From Anagrus nilaparvatae (lineage: Eukaryota; Arthropoda; Insecta; Hymenoptera; Mymaridae): a DNA stretch of 64,000 nucleotides. Both the position numbers and the translations under genes were made by a program. The stretch covers positions 26,613,501 to 26,677,500 of the forward strand of contig JAKSXM010000137.1 in assembly GCA_022575985.1 (NCBI GenBank). Direction: 5' to 3'. Under the pieces are notes generated by a model that had not been told where the DNA came from, did no database searches, and saw only the letters and a list, made by a program, of their open reading frames with translations. Positions 37,701 to 49,415 of this stretch are shown piece after piece. How positions within the stretch are numbered: the stretch's first letter is position 1; each line of letters begins with the position of its first letter.

Positions 37701-39594
37701 ACACCAGCTGGGACATCATTAAAAGCATTTGTCCATTATAGTCAAGGCGTTAAAAATGAGAAATTTTCATACTATGATTATGGCTATGAACTAAATAATT
37801 TAATTTACAATTCAACTGTCCCACCAGAATATGATTTATCAGCTGTTAATTTACCAATTGTTATTTTTTATGCTGAAAATGATTATTTAGCTGATCCTCT
37901 TGTAAGTTTTCTTTTGATTTATTAGATAATTATTGCTTGTCATTTCATAATTTATACATTTATACAAAGGTTTCTTAGAATATTTTTATTGTAAATAATA
38001 TATTATTATTAGTATATCAATAAATAGAGAAAATTATTAGTTATTATTTATAAATATGACTTTTAAAGTGATTTATTTTAAAAATATTGTTAAAAATTTT
38101 ATATGAGCAAATCGAAAATTTTCTTGTATACCTAAATGAAAAATTATAATAGGTTCTTCAAAGTAAATCACGAAATTTAGATTTTAAAAAATTGTAGCAC
38201 TTTTATATTTTTAAATTCCCGCCAAATAATAAAGTTCAAAACTAAACTAACCTGAATCATAAATTTAAATTTAAAAAAATGAATAGGTAATCTCAAAAAT
38301 GATCATTTTTCTGAAAAGAAAATTTTTTATGTTTAACATTTTTAACCTAGACTGTAAAAAGTAACTTTCTTAGATTTACAAAAAAAGCTAGAATTTTTTC
38401 GAAAAGCTAGTAAATTTTCAATAAAGCTTGTAAATATTCGATAAAAATCGTAAATTTACTAAATTTAGTATATCATCGAAAAATTCGAGAATTCTCCAAT
38501 TTTTTTTGGGAATTTACGAAAAAAGTTGTAAATTCACAACTATTTTTCGGAAATTTACAACTAATTTTTGTAAATTTTCGAGAAAAAAAATTGTAAATTA
38601 TCAAGCTTTCTTGCGAATTCACAAAAAAAATCGAGAATACTCAAATTTTTTGTTAATATACTAAGCTTAGTAAACATTCGATTTTTTTCGAATAGCTACA
38701 AGCTTTTTCGAAAATTTACTAGCTTTTCGAAAATGTTCTAGCTTTTTTGTTAATATTACTTTTTACGGTGTATAGCATGAGGATTTATGAATTTATGCTA
38801 TTTTTTGGTCAGAAAGCACGTGCTTCTAGCAGAAATATTTGAAATTCAAATTATAAACTACAATCGCATTTGGAATATTAAATTACAACCTAAAGATAAG
38901 TAAATTATGTTGAAAAAAAATATATTCGCCGTTTATTCAAATGGGGCCTAGAAACACAGAGCCCCATTATACTATGACCCCATTTTCTAAGGTAAGGGTG
39001 TTTAGGCTTTATTCTAAATGACCCTGCCTCCTTGTAGGTCAAATCCTTTTTGATTAGTCTCATTTCGTATAAGTGTTAACTTTCAATCCCCATAAACTGG
39101 AATTTTGAATCGGTAATTTCCTTAGCATTAAAGTCAATAAACCAAATGTCCATTTTTGGCCCAAATTTTTTTTTGAAAATCCAAACAATAGCTTTTTACA
39201 GTGCATAGATTTGCTCATGTATGAATAAATTATTAAGTATATCATCAACTTTTTAACAAGCTCATTTTATAAGTAAAAGAAAGCTTTCTTGTTAAATAAA
39301 TATAGTATATATATTATTTATTTTAATATTAGCAATAATAACATAGCAAAAAAAGTAAAAATATGCAACATCATTTGGTATAAACGTTGATTTTATGTAA
39401 AAAAAAGTTCAATAATTAATAACAGCTTTTTCTAAAATTATTTTTAGGACGTAAACAGACTGTACAAAAAATTACCAAATGTCATAGATTTTCATAAAGT
39501 TGAAAATCCATTATTCAATCATTTGGATTTTATTTGGAGTACTGAAGCACAAGATCTCGTTTATCCAAGATTGCTTAATCATTTAAAAAATTGA
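28751..39594 (+). CDS. Lipase 1: secreted or lysosomal acid-lipase-type alpha/beta hydrolase, first intron invaded by a transposon
   Basis: Neutral-lipid hydrolase of the LIPA/Lip3 family. Exons: 28751-28885, 36665-36845, 36918-37032, 37146-37386, 37453-37608, 37674-37901 and 39448-39594. They total 400 residues, all in frame and GT-AG. The signal peptide is residues 1-20. The lid/cap region and hydrolase fold follow the family: [31 protein letters not shown], nucleophile Ser174 in GHSMG, Asp346 in ENDYLADP and His377 in FNHLDFIW. The triad is therefore complete. The usual oxyanion motif QHGLL is changed to HHAIL, with His-Gly becoming His-Ala. Intron 1 is 7.8 kb because the element at 29041-36299 sits in it; intron 6 is 1.5 kb and repetitive. 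A poly(A) signal lies at 39619-39624. It forms a tandem pair with the lipase at 45102-48833. Confidence 0.85.
29041..29598 (+). repeat. Left terminal inverted repeat of the kinase-carrying transposon
   Basis: Matches the inverse of 34757-36299 once the nested element (34863-35884) is removed. The inner edge is the CCGCGGGAAGAGAAAAATT block. The innermost 130 bases appear identical between copies, and the outer part shows scattered small differences. Confidence 0.9.
30069..31238 (+). CDS. Transposon integrase (rve-type D-D-E recombinase)
   Basis: A single uninterrupted frame of 389 residues. Residues 1-45 form a helix-turn-helix ([25 protein letters not shown]). The next 80 residues resemble the second helical region of IS3-like transposases ([23 protein letters not shown]). 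The catalytic core shows Asp131 in HIDGYDKL, Asp190 in RSDNGTEN and Glu231 in QRIECYW, a D-x58-D-x40-E spacing typical of retroviral-type integrases. [13 protein letters not shown] is the second-strand signature common to animal integrase-core proteins of this kind. There is no stop or frameshift, so it could be functional. It should cut and join the surrounding inverted repeats. It converges on the kinase gene. The nearest known classes by memory are IS3EU or Ginger. Confidence 0.85.
   Translation: MDSIIEEYFLNGFKYVDILNLLRKQHNIIISKSTLKRILQKLGLKRKNIIESDLRIILFFILKESYESGFNLGYRLMHERLKQRYKLTVKRDTVYKIMKMTNPEGMQHRFGNKLRKRVYFNPGPNYVWHIDGYDKLKPFGFAIHGCIDGWSRFLIWLKVGKSNNDPRIVASYYLEAIKKLKCLPTLLRSDNGTENVNAGCIQMGLRYMHQDNFSGQKSYIKGKSTKNQRIECYWSKFRHHSMDYFIRLFHFMRSKNYFDSSPLHIKCMQYCFGPLIKYELLMVQKEWNLHTIRKQKGISISGKPSALYFSPETYNAKDHKKNFNLDVIEDLKHRFAVESELVDEDFSEIVKTIFPNVRMATNVREAFLLYKKIVKTIDVIKNKVLNKNV
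31950..34449 (-). CDS. Transposon-borne Ser/Thr kinase with TDP-43-N-terminus-like domain
   Basis: Four exons on the minus strand: 34200-34449, 34003-34127, 32371-33928 and 31950-32296. They total 759 residues, all in frame with GT-AG junctions. Residues 1-75 resemble the ubiquitin-like N-terminal domain of TDP-43 ([10 protein letters not shown], then FPGCTNLTY, then NQYDVYFPK). Residues 110-240 form a second compact region (FVAKYRN, then [10 protein letters not shown]) of a type I recall beside integrase genes in fish and cnidarians. A low-complexity linker follows to about 480. The kinase domain has GRGGFGEV (494-501), Lys515, Glu530, HKDLKPEN (611-618), DLG (631-633) and MPPE (658-661). 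All catalytic positions are kept, with HKD for HRD and DLG for DFG, reminiscent of RIPK/IRAK-like kinases. The role in the element is unknown. Confidence 0.8.
34757..36299 (-). repeat. Right terminal inverted repeat of the kinase-carrying transposon, split by a nested insertion
   Basis: It is the inverse of 29041-29598. The repeat runs 34757-34862, is interrupted by the 1 kb fold-back element, and resumes at 35885 to the outer end CACCGTG at 36299. Confidence 0.85.
34863..35884. mobile_element. 1-kb fold-back element nested in the transposon's right repeat
   Basis: A nearly full-length palindrome. The left arm begins TGACCAAAAATAAATACATT and the right arm ends with the inverse (one change near the tip). 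Arms of about 430-500 bases match through the blocks around 34935-34980/35775-35820, 35100-35165/35515-35590 and 35230-35300/35380-35455. A short loop lies near 35310-35365. The right arm carries about 75 extra bases (about 35590-35660). Imperfect CTTCC..AAAA flanks the element on both sides. There is no coding frame. Long arms suggest a Mutator-like or fold-back MITE, but the family is uncertain. Confidence 0.75.
38349..38772. mobile_element. Fold-back MITE in lipase 1 intron 6
   Basis: The outer ends match as inverse copies: ACTGTAAAAAGTAA at 38351 and TTACTTTTTACGGT ending near 38769. Between them the element is built of many diverged inverted copies of motifs such as GCTAGTAAATTTTC and TTCGAAAAAGCT. 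A CACNGTAAAAAGTAA-type end is typical of short insect MITEs. The target duplication is not clear. Confidence 0.6.
38936..39060 (+). repeat. Dispersed repeat, copy 1 (second copy 40256-40385)
   Basis: This segment and 40256-40385 share a series of blocks in the same order and strand: GGGCCTAGAAA, TATACTATGA, TTTTAGGCT-like, TGC.TCCTTGTA and a final TTGGTC-like end. They flank the last exon and 3' end of lipase 1. The copies are diverged and non-coding, so they look like relics of an unclassified repeat family. Confidence 0.55.
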
Positions 39595-40451
39595 CAATTA
39601 TGTATAAATACAATAATTAATAAAAATAGTATATTTACGTATAAAAATTTTCTGCGTCAGTGGCGAGAAAACACTTCTTCGCCGGATGGTTTCAGGCCGC
39701 TAATCAGAAAATTAAATTTTATACCTGCCAATAATTTATATTGACAGTCTTTTTTGACTTAGCCTTGGTATTAAAATGTGTAATTTTTTTATGATAATAA
39801 TTAACATAATGTGTATTTAATTTTCAACACAAAAAACTATATACATTATTAATTACAATGTAAAAAAAAATCACTTGTATATTCAAATAAATTAAATGCG
39901 TACTTAATATGAATTATGGCAAAAAAATTTATGCCTTATTTATACTTTTATAATATAGTATATAATTTTGTAAAAGATTTATAATTATAATCGTGCATAA
40001 AAAACTTATACTGAGACTTGCATAACTGGTTAATAAGAGACCCATGAACTTGAAATTTTTACTTTATGGAAACCTTGATAAAATTTGCAATTGAAAAAAT
40101 CTCTGTTTTTAAAAAATACGCATGAGACGAGGATTTAATAGGTATTTAACTTTTGAATTATTCTTTTTTTTTTGTTGGACGAAAATAATTACTATATCAA
40201 AATTCCCTTACAAGGGGAGTGCCAAACGTTAGGTCCTAAATTTTCTTTTGGCCTCTATTTACTTGAATGGGCCTAGAAATTACACACCCTGTCAGGGTGC
40301 TATACTATGAGATAGGGTTTTAGGCTATCTTTTAAATTACGCTGCTTCCTTGTAAGACAACTAAATTCCTTCCGGTTGGTCCCAAATAAAAAATGTAATC
40401 AAGGGTGCAAAAGTTTCGATACTAGCGTGATCGCTAGCACAAATGCTCGGT

Positions 40452-42295
40452 GAAAACGGACCTAAACCCGAATTATTCCAAGTATTACTTTAATAAAATA
40501 GTTATGAAAAAAATTTACTGGTTACTAATTGACTGATAAAATTAACCTAAAATTTATTTAATAATTATTCCAAGTCATTAAACCTGAATTATTCTCAGTC
40601 CTTAAATCAAAATTATTTTAAGTCCCTAAACCCGGATTATTACAAGCCCTTAAATTGAAATTATTTTAAGTCTCATTTGACCCCCCCCCCCTAAATCAGA
40701 CGCATTTTAACCCCCCTTTCTTAATTTTCAAGTTCTTAGGGTACCCTCTCCCTATAAACATGTTTCATATTAAAAAATATATAGTTTTATTTGAAGATCA
40801 AGGATTTTTCCTTCAATGCTACTTATATCTTTAATTTTCTCCCATGCGTAAATTCATAATTCATAAATTACAATTTGTTCGTAATAAAATGAAGGCATGA
40901 AATAAAAATGCGTAAATATATCTTCAATAATTACATTTTTTTTTACTTCTTGAATAGGATAATAATAATATTTTACGTATTCAAAACGTCATTTTAATAA
41001 ATTAAAAAAAATACACTTGCTAAGACGTCGTATATTACCTATTTTTTAAAATTGTCTAAAAATTAAAAAAAATTTGCAATTGTATAATTTTTTTTTTAGC
41101 TCACATGTCACAAAGAAAAAAAAATGAAAATATAATACAGATGAGAACTTCAAGTCTTTTATATGTAAAAGAATAATAAATAATTTCTCGTCATTGCCAT
41201 CAAGTTCCATAAGATTTTTCATTTATCATTGAAGGACGTAAACAAAAAGTTTGCATACATATTTTTCTCAAAATTTTCAACTTTTATAATTTTTTTACAA
41301 ACAAAGCTATTTGGACTCATAAAAATGAGTTTACATACCATCATAATTTAAATATTATATATTTGCACAAAAATTTGTTGCGATATTAGTAGCTAAATGG
41401 AAAAAAAACCTGAATAAAAAACACTTTTTTTTAACATTCTGTGTGTCTCTTCTATTTTATTAAAATTATAGTTTCTCAAGGACTTTTTCTTTTTTTTTTA
41501 GACTAATATGACTTAATACAATAATGAACGCAAATTTTTTTATTTCAGCATAATTAAACAATTTTTTTTGTGGATTCAAAAAAAAAATAATAATAATATT
41601 CTGAAAAATAAAATTAAATATTTATAATTAAATAAAAAAAAATTTTGTTTTTTAATGGAGTATACCTAAATTTGTTGAATAAGCAAACTAAAAAAAATTT
41701 ATGATAAAAAATTTAGCATAACAAATTTTTTATTACTTTTTGCTAGACTAATTTTTATTTTTTATTAATAAAATAAAAATGATTTCATAATAAGATAAAT
41801 AAAGTAAAAAAATATTAATTAATTAATTATAAAAGTAAAAAATAAAGTACACAATTTTCTCATAATTAAATAAATAAATTATTTTTTCATTACTGCACTT
41901 TTTAAAAAATTGCATTAATTCTGATAAATTATTAGAGTAAAAAGGATTAAATTTTATATATATATATATGAGTTAATTTATCTAAAATGTACAAGATGGT
42001 ATAAGAGTGCGGTATAATGTTTACGGGGAGGGGTACCCTGTGAACCTGAAAATCAAGGGGGAGGGGGGGGGTCAAAAGTGTCCGATTTAAGGGGGAGGGG
42101 TTAAATGGGACTTAAAATAATTTTGATTTAGGAACTTGGAATAATTCAGGTTTAGAGTCTTAGAGTAATCTGGGTTTAGGGACTTGTAATAATTTGGGTT
42201 AAGGGACTTAGAAGCTTTTAGGTTTACGAACTTATATAAGATAATTTAGGGACTTATTGTAATTTCGATTTTGGGACTTATAATAATTAGAGAGT
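40452..42295. repeat. Long imperfect inverted repeat built from C/G-rich minisatellite arms
   Basis: The left arm (about 40452-40765) and right arm (about 42003-42295) are inverse copies of the same array. The array consists of diverged units of about 30 bases of the type TAAACCCGAATTATTCCAAG, ending inward in a C-run and GGGTACCCT-type sequence. C11-13 at 40680-40692 faces the G-runs at 42058-42070. The 1.2 kb interior is A/T homopolymer-rich with no coding frame. It could be a fold-back transposon; no target duplication was identified. Confidence 0.65.
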
Positions 42296-43185
42296 ACATC
42301 TTAAAACTGTTATAAAATATCGAGTTCCTTAGGAAAGCTTTGGCATTTTTTATTCAGAGCAAATATTAAAACTACCCTTGAAATTTTTCGCACACTTTAG
42401 CTAAGCTAACCCATGTAAAAAAATTAAGAAAAATCTCATATTATACAAGTGAAAGAGTAACCCAATACAATTTTAATATATTTGTTTATTTACAAGTTAT
42501 ATAATTTAATTTTATAATGTATTATGAAATTATAATATGCCCAATAAAAATAATAATAAAAAAAAACTAGATATTTTAAAAAAAATATTATTATTTTATA
42601 TGTAATTATGACATTTTAATAGACGCTATAATGCAAAATCAAGCACCATATTAACTGATAATAAAAAAAGGAAATGAAAGTTGAATAACGAGAAAAAATA
42701 ATAATAAAAATATAATATTTATTTAAGAAGTTTAAGAATAATACTTATGTTATTTTTTAGGTCAATATTAACATGCAATATAGACTTTTAATTGTTTTTT
42801 TTTTTTTTTTTTTTTTTAATTACAATTATTTAATATTATCGATTATAGTCTATATGCAGCCCTCGATGCAGCCTAAATACTAATCTCGTACCAAGGTTAG
42901 TTATCTTTATTTACCATATTATTTACTTTGTTGATAATTATTTAATTAATTTTTATTAAAAAAATTAGTTTTCTATTAGTTGATTGATTTTATTTTTAAA
43001 TTATTTTATTGCAAAAATTACTTTATTTGCACTTTAAATTATTTATTCATACGACCTTAATTTTATAATTGGTTCGTGTTTAAATTTTAAAGATTAAATT
43101 GTTCGTTTGATAAAATTACACGTGTATCAGAAATTTCAAAAATTTTTTAGTCCTATTTCTCAACTGGGTTCATACACGGATAAAA

Positions 43186-43431
43186 ATTCAGTTGACTAGC
43201 GCGCCCATTATTTTGTCTTGAATCACAACCAGTATTTTGAGCGACATTCTCACCCAAACTAGAATGTGCACTTGACAAAAGTAGATTCGCGCGCAACCTA
43301 TATTATGTGGTCTATGCGTGGAACTACTCGATTTAGGTTAGATTCTCGCCTAATTTTGTTTTATGTGAACTCCATATTTTACGTACTGGTCGCGCCGCAT
43401 GCTATCCTTTTGGCGCGGTAGTCAACTGAAT
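43186..43431. mobile_element. 246-bp MITE-like element with TTCAGTTGACTA termini
   Basis: Inverted ends ATTCAGTTGACTA.CGCGCC at 43186 and the complement GGCGCG.TAGTCAACTGAAT ending at 43431. The interior is noticeably richer in GC than the flanks and non-coding. No clear target duplication was found, so the class is open. Confidence 0.6.
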
Positions 43432-44025
43432 CAGTGACAAAAGGCCTTTATTGCAACAGCACATATTTCTTGTCTGCCAGACATTTCTGGGTATTGCTGG
43501 TGTATTATATTATCAAGTTATAATTACGTCTGCTAGATATAGAAAACAGACAGAGATTTATTACAAGACATAATGACGTAGAAAGAGCCTAATCCAATTC
43601 AGTAAGTTCTAAAATGTCAAATAAGGACTGACAGGAAAATATACTGGTTTTACTACAACTGAATATATAGAATTAAATAAGTTCACAGTAATTATTTAAT
43701 TAAATTTCATTAGATCTTCAACTGCCACTTTACTCAATTTTGTCTCATATTTTTTTGAAGTCTCTGATTGATTTCATGCAGCATTTAACCCTTTTATATC
43801 TGAATTTTTTTTATTAGCCCGAAATGATAAAAAAAATGTCAAAAATGTTTTCTTTGCAAAAATAGCCAATTTCATGCATAAAAATTTCAATTTTTTGCAT
43901 TTACAGATAAAATAAATGGCAACATCGTGCAGCCAGGGAAATTTTAGATCTTAAAACTGTACTTAAAAGTTATTTTATCGTAAACAGAGCCCGAGAAATA
44001 TTAAAAAATATGCTGCCACCCAATG

Positions 44026-44057
44026 GACACTAGGTTAGAAAGGGCTAACCTAGTGTC
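44026..44057. repeat. Perfect 13-bp stem hairpin
   Basis: GACACTAGGTTAG (44026-44038) pairs exactly with CTAACCTAGTGTC (44045-44057) across a 6-base loop. It lies in gene-free DNA. It resembles a solo palindrome or the junction of two inverted repeat ends rather than a terminator. Confidence 0.75.
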
Positions 44058-45101
44058 ACTTAATTTTTCTCCTTTAAGCAGCCATATTTAAATATTGGCC
44101 AATAAGGCTTTTCAGGCTGGTCACTTGATAGGAAAAAATAACATGTAATGTATTAGATGGGGACTGTCCACGAGAACCCCATATTTCAAGTTCTGTCACG
44201 TGATCAACCCGAAAACCCTTATAATAATGTAAATCTGACTTCAGAATCTGAAAGAGCATGTCTTTTTGTTTAAGTAAACATCTTTAGATACATAAAATAT
44301 GATCTTTTACCCTATTTTAAAGCAAAAAACCAAGCGTCTGTCAATTGGTCATACCAGTGCTAAAAGGATTTCTTAAGAATCTTCAAAAAAAGGCCAGAAT
44401 TTTGAAGGTATCCAACCGAATACACAAAACTCAAAAGCAGAAGTAAATTAACTATTTGGCAGTAAGTTTCTAAAGATTCTCATGAATCTAAAATCTTAAA
44501 ATAAAGTCTTACTGAGAACTTACTCTTACTCTTACTGTCTTTTACACAATTCTCAGAAAAAATTGCAAAAAAAGAAAGAATTAAAATGTCAACAAAACAA
44601 AGAAGCTTTGTTTTCACTAGAAGCTCTCACGAAGTTACAAAAATTTGATTATAATTAATTTTTAGTTACGTATAAAAAAAAAATTGATGCAAACAACAAC
44701 ATCAAGAGCATTAAAAAAAGAAGATAAAAAATTATAATATTTTGTTATGTTAATTAGTTGCTAAATAAGCGAAAAAACCACATAATATAAAAGTTAAAAA
44801 ATTTTTTTATAATATTCATATTTATATAAGTAAATGTAGTCCTCGTTCGGTTATTGTATAGAGCAGAAAACCGGCTGATCATATTATTATGTATCGAAAA
44901 AACACTCTCAGTTGTTGAAATACTCTCACTGAAAAATGTAGTATGTTTTTTTATGTTTTTTTTTATTAATAAAAAATTTTACAAACAGTGGTTTTAGATT
45001 ATTTTAGTATAGTTTTTAGGTTTGAGTGACTGTGTGTGGGTGATAAAAATTTTCAAAAAAAATGTTTCTAACGTAAAAAGTGAAAAGATATTTTTAAAAA
45101 T

Positions 45102-48100
45102 ATGATTGTAAAGGTAAAAAAGTTTTTTTTTTTATTGTGCCATTATTTTTTAAAATTCTAAATCTTTAAATAAAAAGTATTTAATTTCGCAATAATTTAA
45201 TTATAATTCATAAAGAATAAAAATTTATTTATGAATTCGCTACACTGTAACAAAATAAGTTTATTATTTTTTGGTGCGGAAATTCTTATATAATTAAAAA
45301 ATAGTAGATTTTTGTGTTATTATTTTATTTGCAGTAAAGATTAAGGATAAAATTCTTGTCTGAAATTTATTAAGTTATTTTCGTTTATAATGTAAGCAAA
45401 CGTCAAACGCGTATAGGTATTTGCAAAAAACAGAAAACTGATCGTGCATGGTATTGTCCTTGCGACCTTGTTCTTGTGCGCTATAAATTATGTTATTTTG
45501 TCACAGTGTAAATTTGCATATTTCATCAAAAAATTAACAAATTTTTATATTTTCAGATAAAAAATTGTAAATTAATATTATTATTATTAATATTAATAGT
45601 TAATAAAAATGTCTGTTCGGCTGATAGATTTTTAAATGAAATACTTAAAAAATTAGCAACGATACACAATATTATCATACAAAATGATAGAAATCATATT
45701 TTAGACAATAATAATCAAAATAATGACTACAATAATTTCATACCTGGTTCTTCGTTTGAAAATGTAAGTTTTGAAAGTCGTTTATTTAATCAGCGTAATA
45801 AAATTCAATCTAATTAAATTGGACAAAATCAACTATAATGAGGCTGATTGGATTTTTCAATCGTATAGAAATAAAATAAACTTTGGCCTACTTTTTATAA
45901 ATTTAATTAATAAAATTTTACGTTTTTATAGAAATTAAAAATAAAGTCAAAGCAACCAATCGAAGAGCACTCAGTAATAACAGAAGATGATTATATATTA
46001 ACAATTTGGAGATTGCCATCAAAATATAAAAATTCGATACCTGTTTATTTACAACACGGTTTACTCGAAAGTTCAGCCGATTGGTTAATACCTGGTAAAA
46101 ATAAATCATTAGCATACATATTATCAGAGCATGGTTACGACGTATGGATGGGTAATGCACGAGGTAACACATATTCAAAAAAGCATAAATTTCATTCAAC
46201 ATCAGATCCAGCGTATTGGAATTTTAGTTGGCATGAATTAGGTTTATATGATTTACCAGCTGTTATTAATTATATAACTGATTTAAAAAATACAAGCTTA
46301 CATTATATTGGGCATTCGATGGGTGCAACGTCGTTTAGTGTCATGGCTAGTGAAAAACCATATATGAATAAAAAAATACGCTCTATGATTGGTCTTGCAC
46401 CAGCTGTTTATGTCAGTCATTTAAAAGGACCTGTTAGATATTTATCAAAATATAGGAAACAAATTAAGGTATTTTTATTTTTACCGAATCATATTTGGAT
46501 TTTTATTGAATTTCAAAAAAATATGTTTAGTCGCCTAATAAACTTGAAAAACATAATTTTTTTATTTCAGTAATTAAATTCCTATTCGAGATTACGAACT
46601 ATTAAACACTTCAAGTATTTACATCTTATAATTAAGTACTTGAAATTGTTTTTATAAATGCATATAAAATACTAGAACAAGAAATACAAGATTTCCATAA
46701 ATTTTTAATCTGAAAAAAAATTATTTTATTTATTTACTTTTTTTTAATCAAAACTTTTTTAATCTCAAACTTGTTTAATAACAAAAAAATTATATATGTT
46801 AGCCTGGACTTTTTGAATTTTGATCATTTTTCAAAAGTCCACGTTCTAATAATGGACAGTGTTGGCCCAGAAATCAGATTTTTATTCTTTTTAGCTTTTA
46901 TACCCATTTTTTAAAGTGAGATTTTCCCCCATCCAGCCTCTTTTATTTAATATCAGCCCGAGATTCTTTCTTGTTAAATAATTTCGCATTAAAATTTCAA
47001 AATTTTTATTTAGACTTTCTTTTAGTCTTGAACACGTCCGATGAACCCCAAAGCAATTAGCAAAAAAATTTCAAATTGACATTTTGTAAGCTACTATTAT
47101 ACTATTACTTAATTGAAATTTTATCACATAACAAGTTAGTGATCCGCCTACGCGCATTTATACCATATATAAAGAATATGAATACGCATATTTGAAGTAT
47201 TATAGCCAAAGTCTTAAACTGTTAAACTAGTTTAAAATTTAGAAGTGACTAAAAAGAAAGTGGATGTTAAAAATATTGCATGGGTGCCCTGGTGGGAGAA
47301 TAAAATTTCTGCCCAAAGTATTTTAATTATATTTGAACCTTTTATTTTGCCATGCGACAGCTATAAAAATAAATTTTAGAGTAATGGCTCTACGTTTCTT
47401 AAAGAGGGCAATATTGTTTACAAGCTTGTCTTATGGTCCTAGGAACCAAAATTTTTATCATGTTTTTAGTCGAAATATAACCAAATTAAAAAATGTTCAT
47501 TTATATTAGGAGTGTGCGGTTACCCGACCTGAAGAGTCAGATCGGGTTGGTTTTAGGTAAACCCAAAAATCTTCTGAGGTCCGCAGGTACAGTTTTGAAT
47601 CGGAAATTTCCCTGGCCTTACATTTTTGAAATTTTTGTTAATTATAGGTGATAAATTATTATTTTTTTAATTCTAGCAGATAATTTTTTACTACTTCAAC
47701 TCTTTTTAAGCGTAAACGAAAATTTAGTAAAAAAAAGATTCTTAGAATCATTAAACTAGGGAAATTTTGAAAAAACTGTATCTTCGGACCTTTGAAGCTT
47801 TTCAGATTTACCGGACAGAGCGCGATTACGTACCCGATAATTCGGGTAACCGTACACCCCTGATTCTATCTGAAATAAAGGGGATTTAAAAAAAGAAAGT
47901 AAATTAAACATTTTAAACATTTTAAAGATTTGTTTTTATGTAATACTATTTGAATACTATAATGAATATTACATGATTTAAATATAATCTAAAATTAGAG
48001 TTTAAAATATCAGATAGTAAATAACTGTAAACGTATTTATTGTCTAGACGAACACACTGTATATTATTATGTAAAACTGCTTAAAAATCAATTTAAATTT

Positions 48101-48833
48101 AATAATACCTACTATAGTGAAATGAAAATTAAAAATTTAATTAAAAAATTTGTTTTATTTACAGAATTTTTTCAGCGTTATGGGTAAAAATGAATTTTTA
48201 CCACGTAACAATTTATTTGATGTATTTGCAACAGAAGTATGTACAAAAGAAAAATTTAAAAAAGGTGTTTGTGCAAATTCTTTATTTTTAATGAATGGAT
48301 TTTCACCACTTCAACTCAATTACGTAAGATTTTTAGTTAATTTTTAGTAAACATAAATTTAATTATTTTTAATTTAATTACAGACATTGTTACCTGAAAT
48401 ATGGAGCCATTTTCCAGCAGGTACTTCGATAAAATTAGTCGATCATTGGTTACAACAAATGGAAATTAACGAATTTCGTCAATATAATTATGGTTCTTAT
48501 TTAAATTATATGACTTATGGTACTCTTTTACCACCAAAATATAATTTATCAAAAATTGATGTACCTGTGGCTGTTATGTGGGCTGAAAATGATCTGTTAA
48601 TTGGATATGAAGTAATTCTTAAATTTTTAATTTTTAATCTTAATTATTTAATTAATTTTTATTTTTTTTTGCAGGATACGTACAATTTTTACAGACAAGT
48701 ACCAAACAAAATTGGAATTTATAGGGTTAAAAATAATAAATTCAATCATTTTGACTTTTTATGGGCTAAAGATGCACCAGAGCTTGTTTATACTAAAATT
48801 TTACAATTATTTAGTTATGTTGATAATAATTAG
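45102..48833 (+). CDS. Lipase 2: acid-lipase-type alpha/beta hydrolase with canonical motifs
   Basis: Exons: 45102-45113, 45557-45763, 45932-46468, 48165-48323, 48384-48611 and 48675-48833. They total 433 residues in frame. The first 4-residue exon is inferred because the second exon opens mid-frame; joined, they give a classic signal peptide (MIVKIKNCK then LILLLLILI). An Asn-rich segment of about 45 residues precedes the catalytic domain. Motifs are the oxyanion QHGLLESSADW (114-124), GNARGNTYS, nucleophile Ser202 in GHSMG, Asp375 in AENDLL and His406 in FNHFDFLW. All of these are intact, unlike the altered oxyanion motif in lipase 1. The shared exon pattern and neighbourhood show a tandem duplication. 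Intron 3 is 1.7 kb and contains a MITE. By family, it should hydrolyse neutral lipid in the gut or lysosome. Confidence 0.87.
47507..47862. mobile_element. 356-bp hAT-like MITE in lipase 2 intron 3
   Basis: The inverted termini are TAGGAGTGTGCGGTTACCCG at the left and the inverse of CGGGTAACCGTACACCCCTG at the right, i.e. C/TAGG.GTGT.CGGTTACCCG. The CAGGGGTG type of end is hAT-like. The flanking 8-mers (ATTTATAT and ATTCTATC) no longer match, so the insertion may be old. Non-coding. Confidence 0.65.
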
Positions 48834-49415
48834 TGTAAGACTGTTATAATTTAAGTTATTGACAATATGCCAATTTTTTTTACTGAATTATACATATACA
48901 ATATTTTTATCAATTCAGAAATATTTCAAGTAAGCCAAAAAAATTATATTTAAAAAATTTTCTTCATACGTTTTATGAAACGGCGGAACTCTGTGGGCCG
49001 ATATCGGAATTTTTTTCCCAGTGTATGTAAATTAAAATATAATGAATATATTTGTATTATAAATTAATTTTCAAAAATTAAGAAAAATTAATTACCAAAA
49101 TTGTGTTATTTTTAAATAAAAATATTTTTATTATATTTTTGATACATTTTAATAATTTCATTCCAAAAATTTAGTTTAGTAAAACTGTAAAACTGGCTAA
49201 AATTGCTAAATTAATATTCTCGTATTTCTTGCAAGCTCGTTGCAAGCTGACTTATGCACTTTTTAAAAATACTTATCGTTTTACAATTAGATTTTTTGTG
49301 ATAAGTTATTAATTAAATATTAAACAAAACTTTACAACAACAAAAAATTTTACAAAAAATTTATAGAGTACATTTTTTGTGTTAATTAATTTACCTAAAA
49401 GTACAGTATCTGCAC
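48834..49415. other. Spacer between lipase 2 and deaminase-like copy A
   Basis: No gene. From about 49185 onward the sequence is the 3' flank of the duplicated deaminase-like unit and recurs at 50523-50680 and 51736-51790. A short GC-richer patch at about 48980-49020 is unexplained. Confidence 0.5.

Larger units (their letters stand above)
39595..45101. other. Intergenic region between the tandem lipases, largely repeat-derived
   Basis: 5.5 kb without a gene I can support. It holds the second copy of the dispersed repeat (40256-40385), a large inverted repeat (40452-42295), a short MITE (43186-43431) and a strong hairpin (44026-44057). An (AT)n tract lies at about 41957-41970 and a T-run at about 42799-42818. 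The short open frame at 44074-44259 matches no family I know. Confidence 0.5.
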
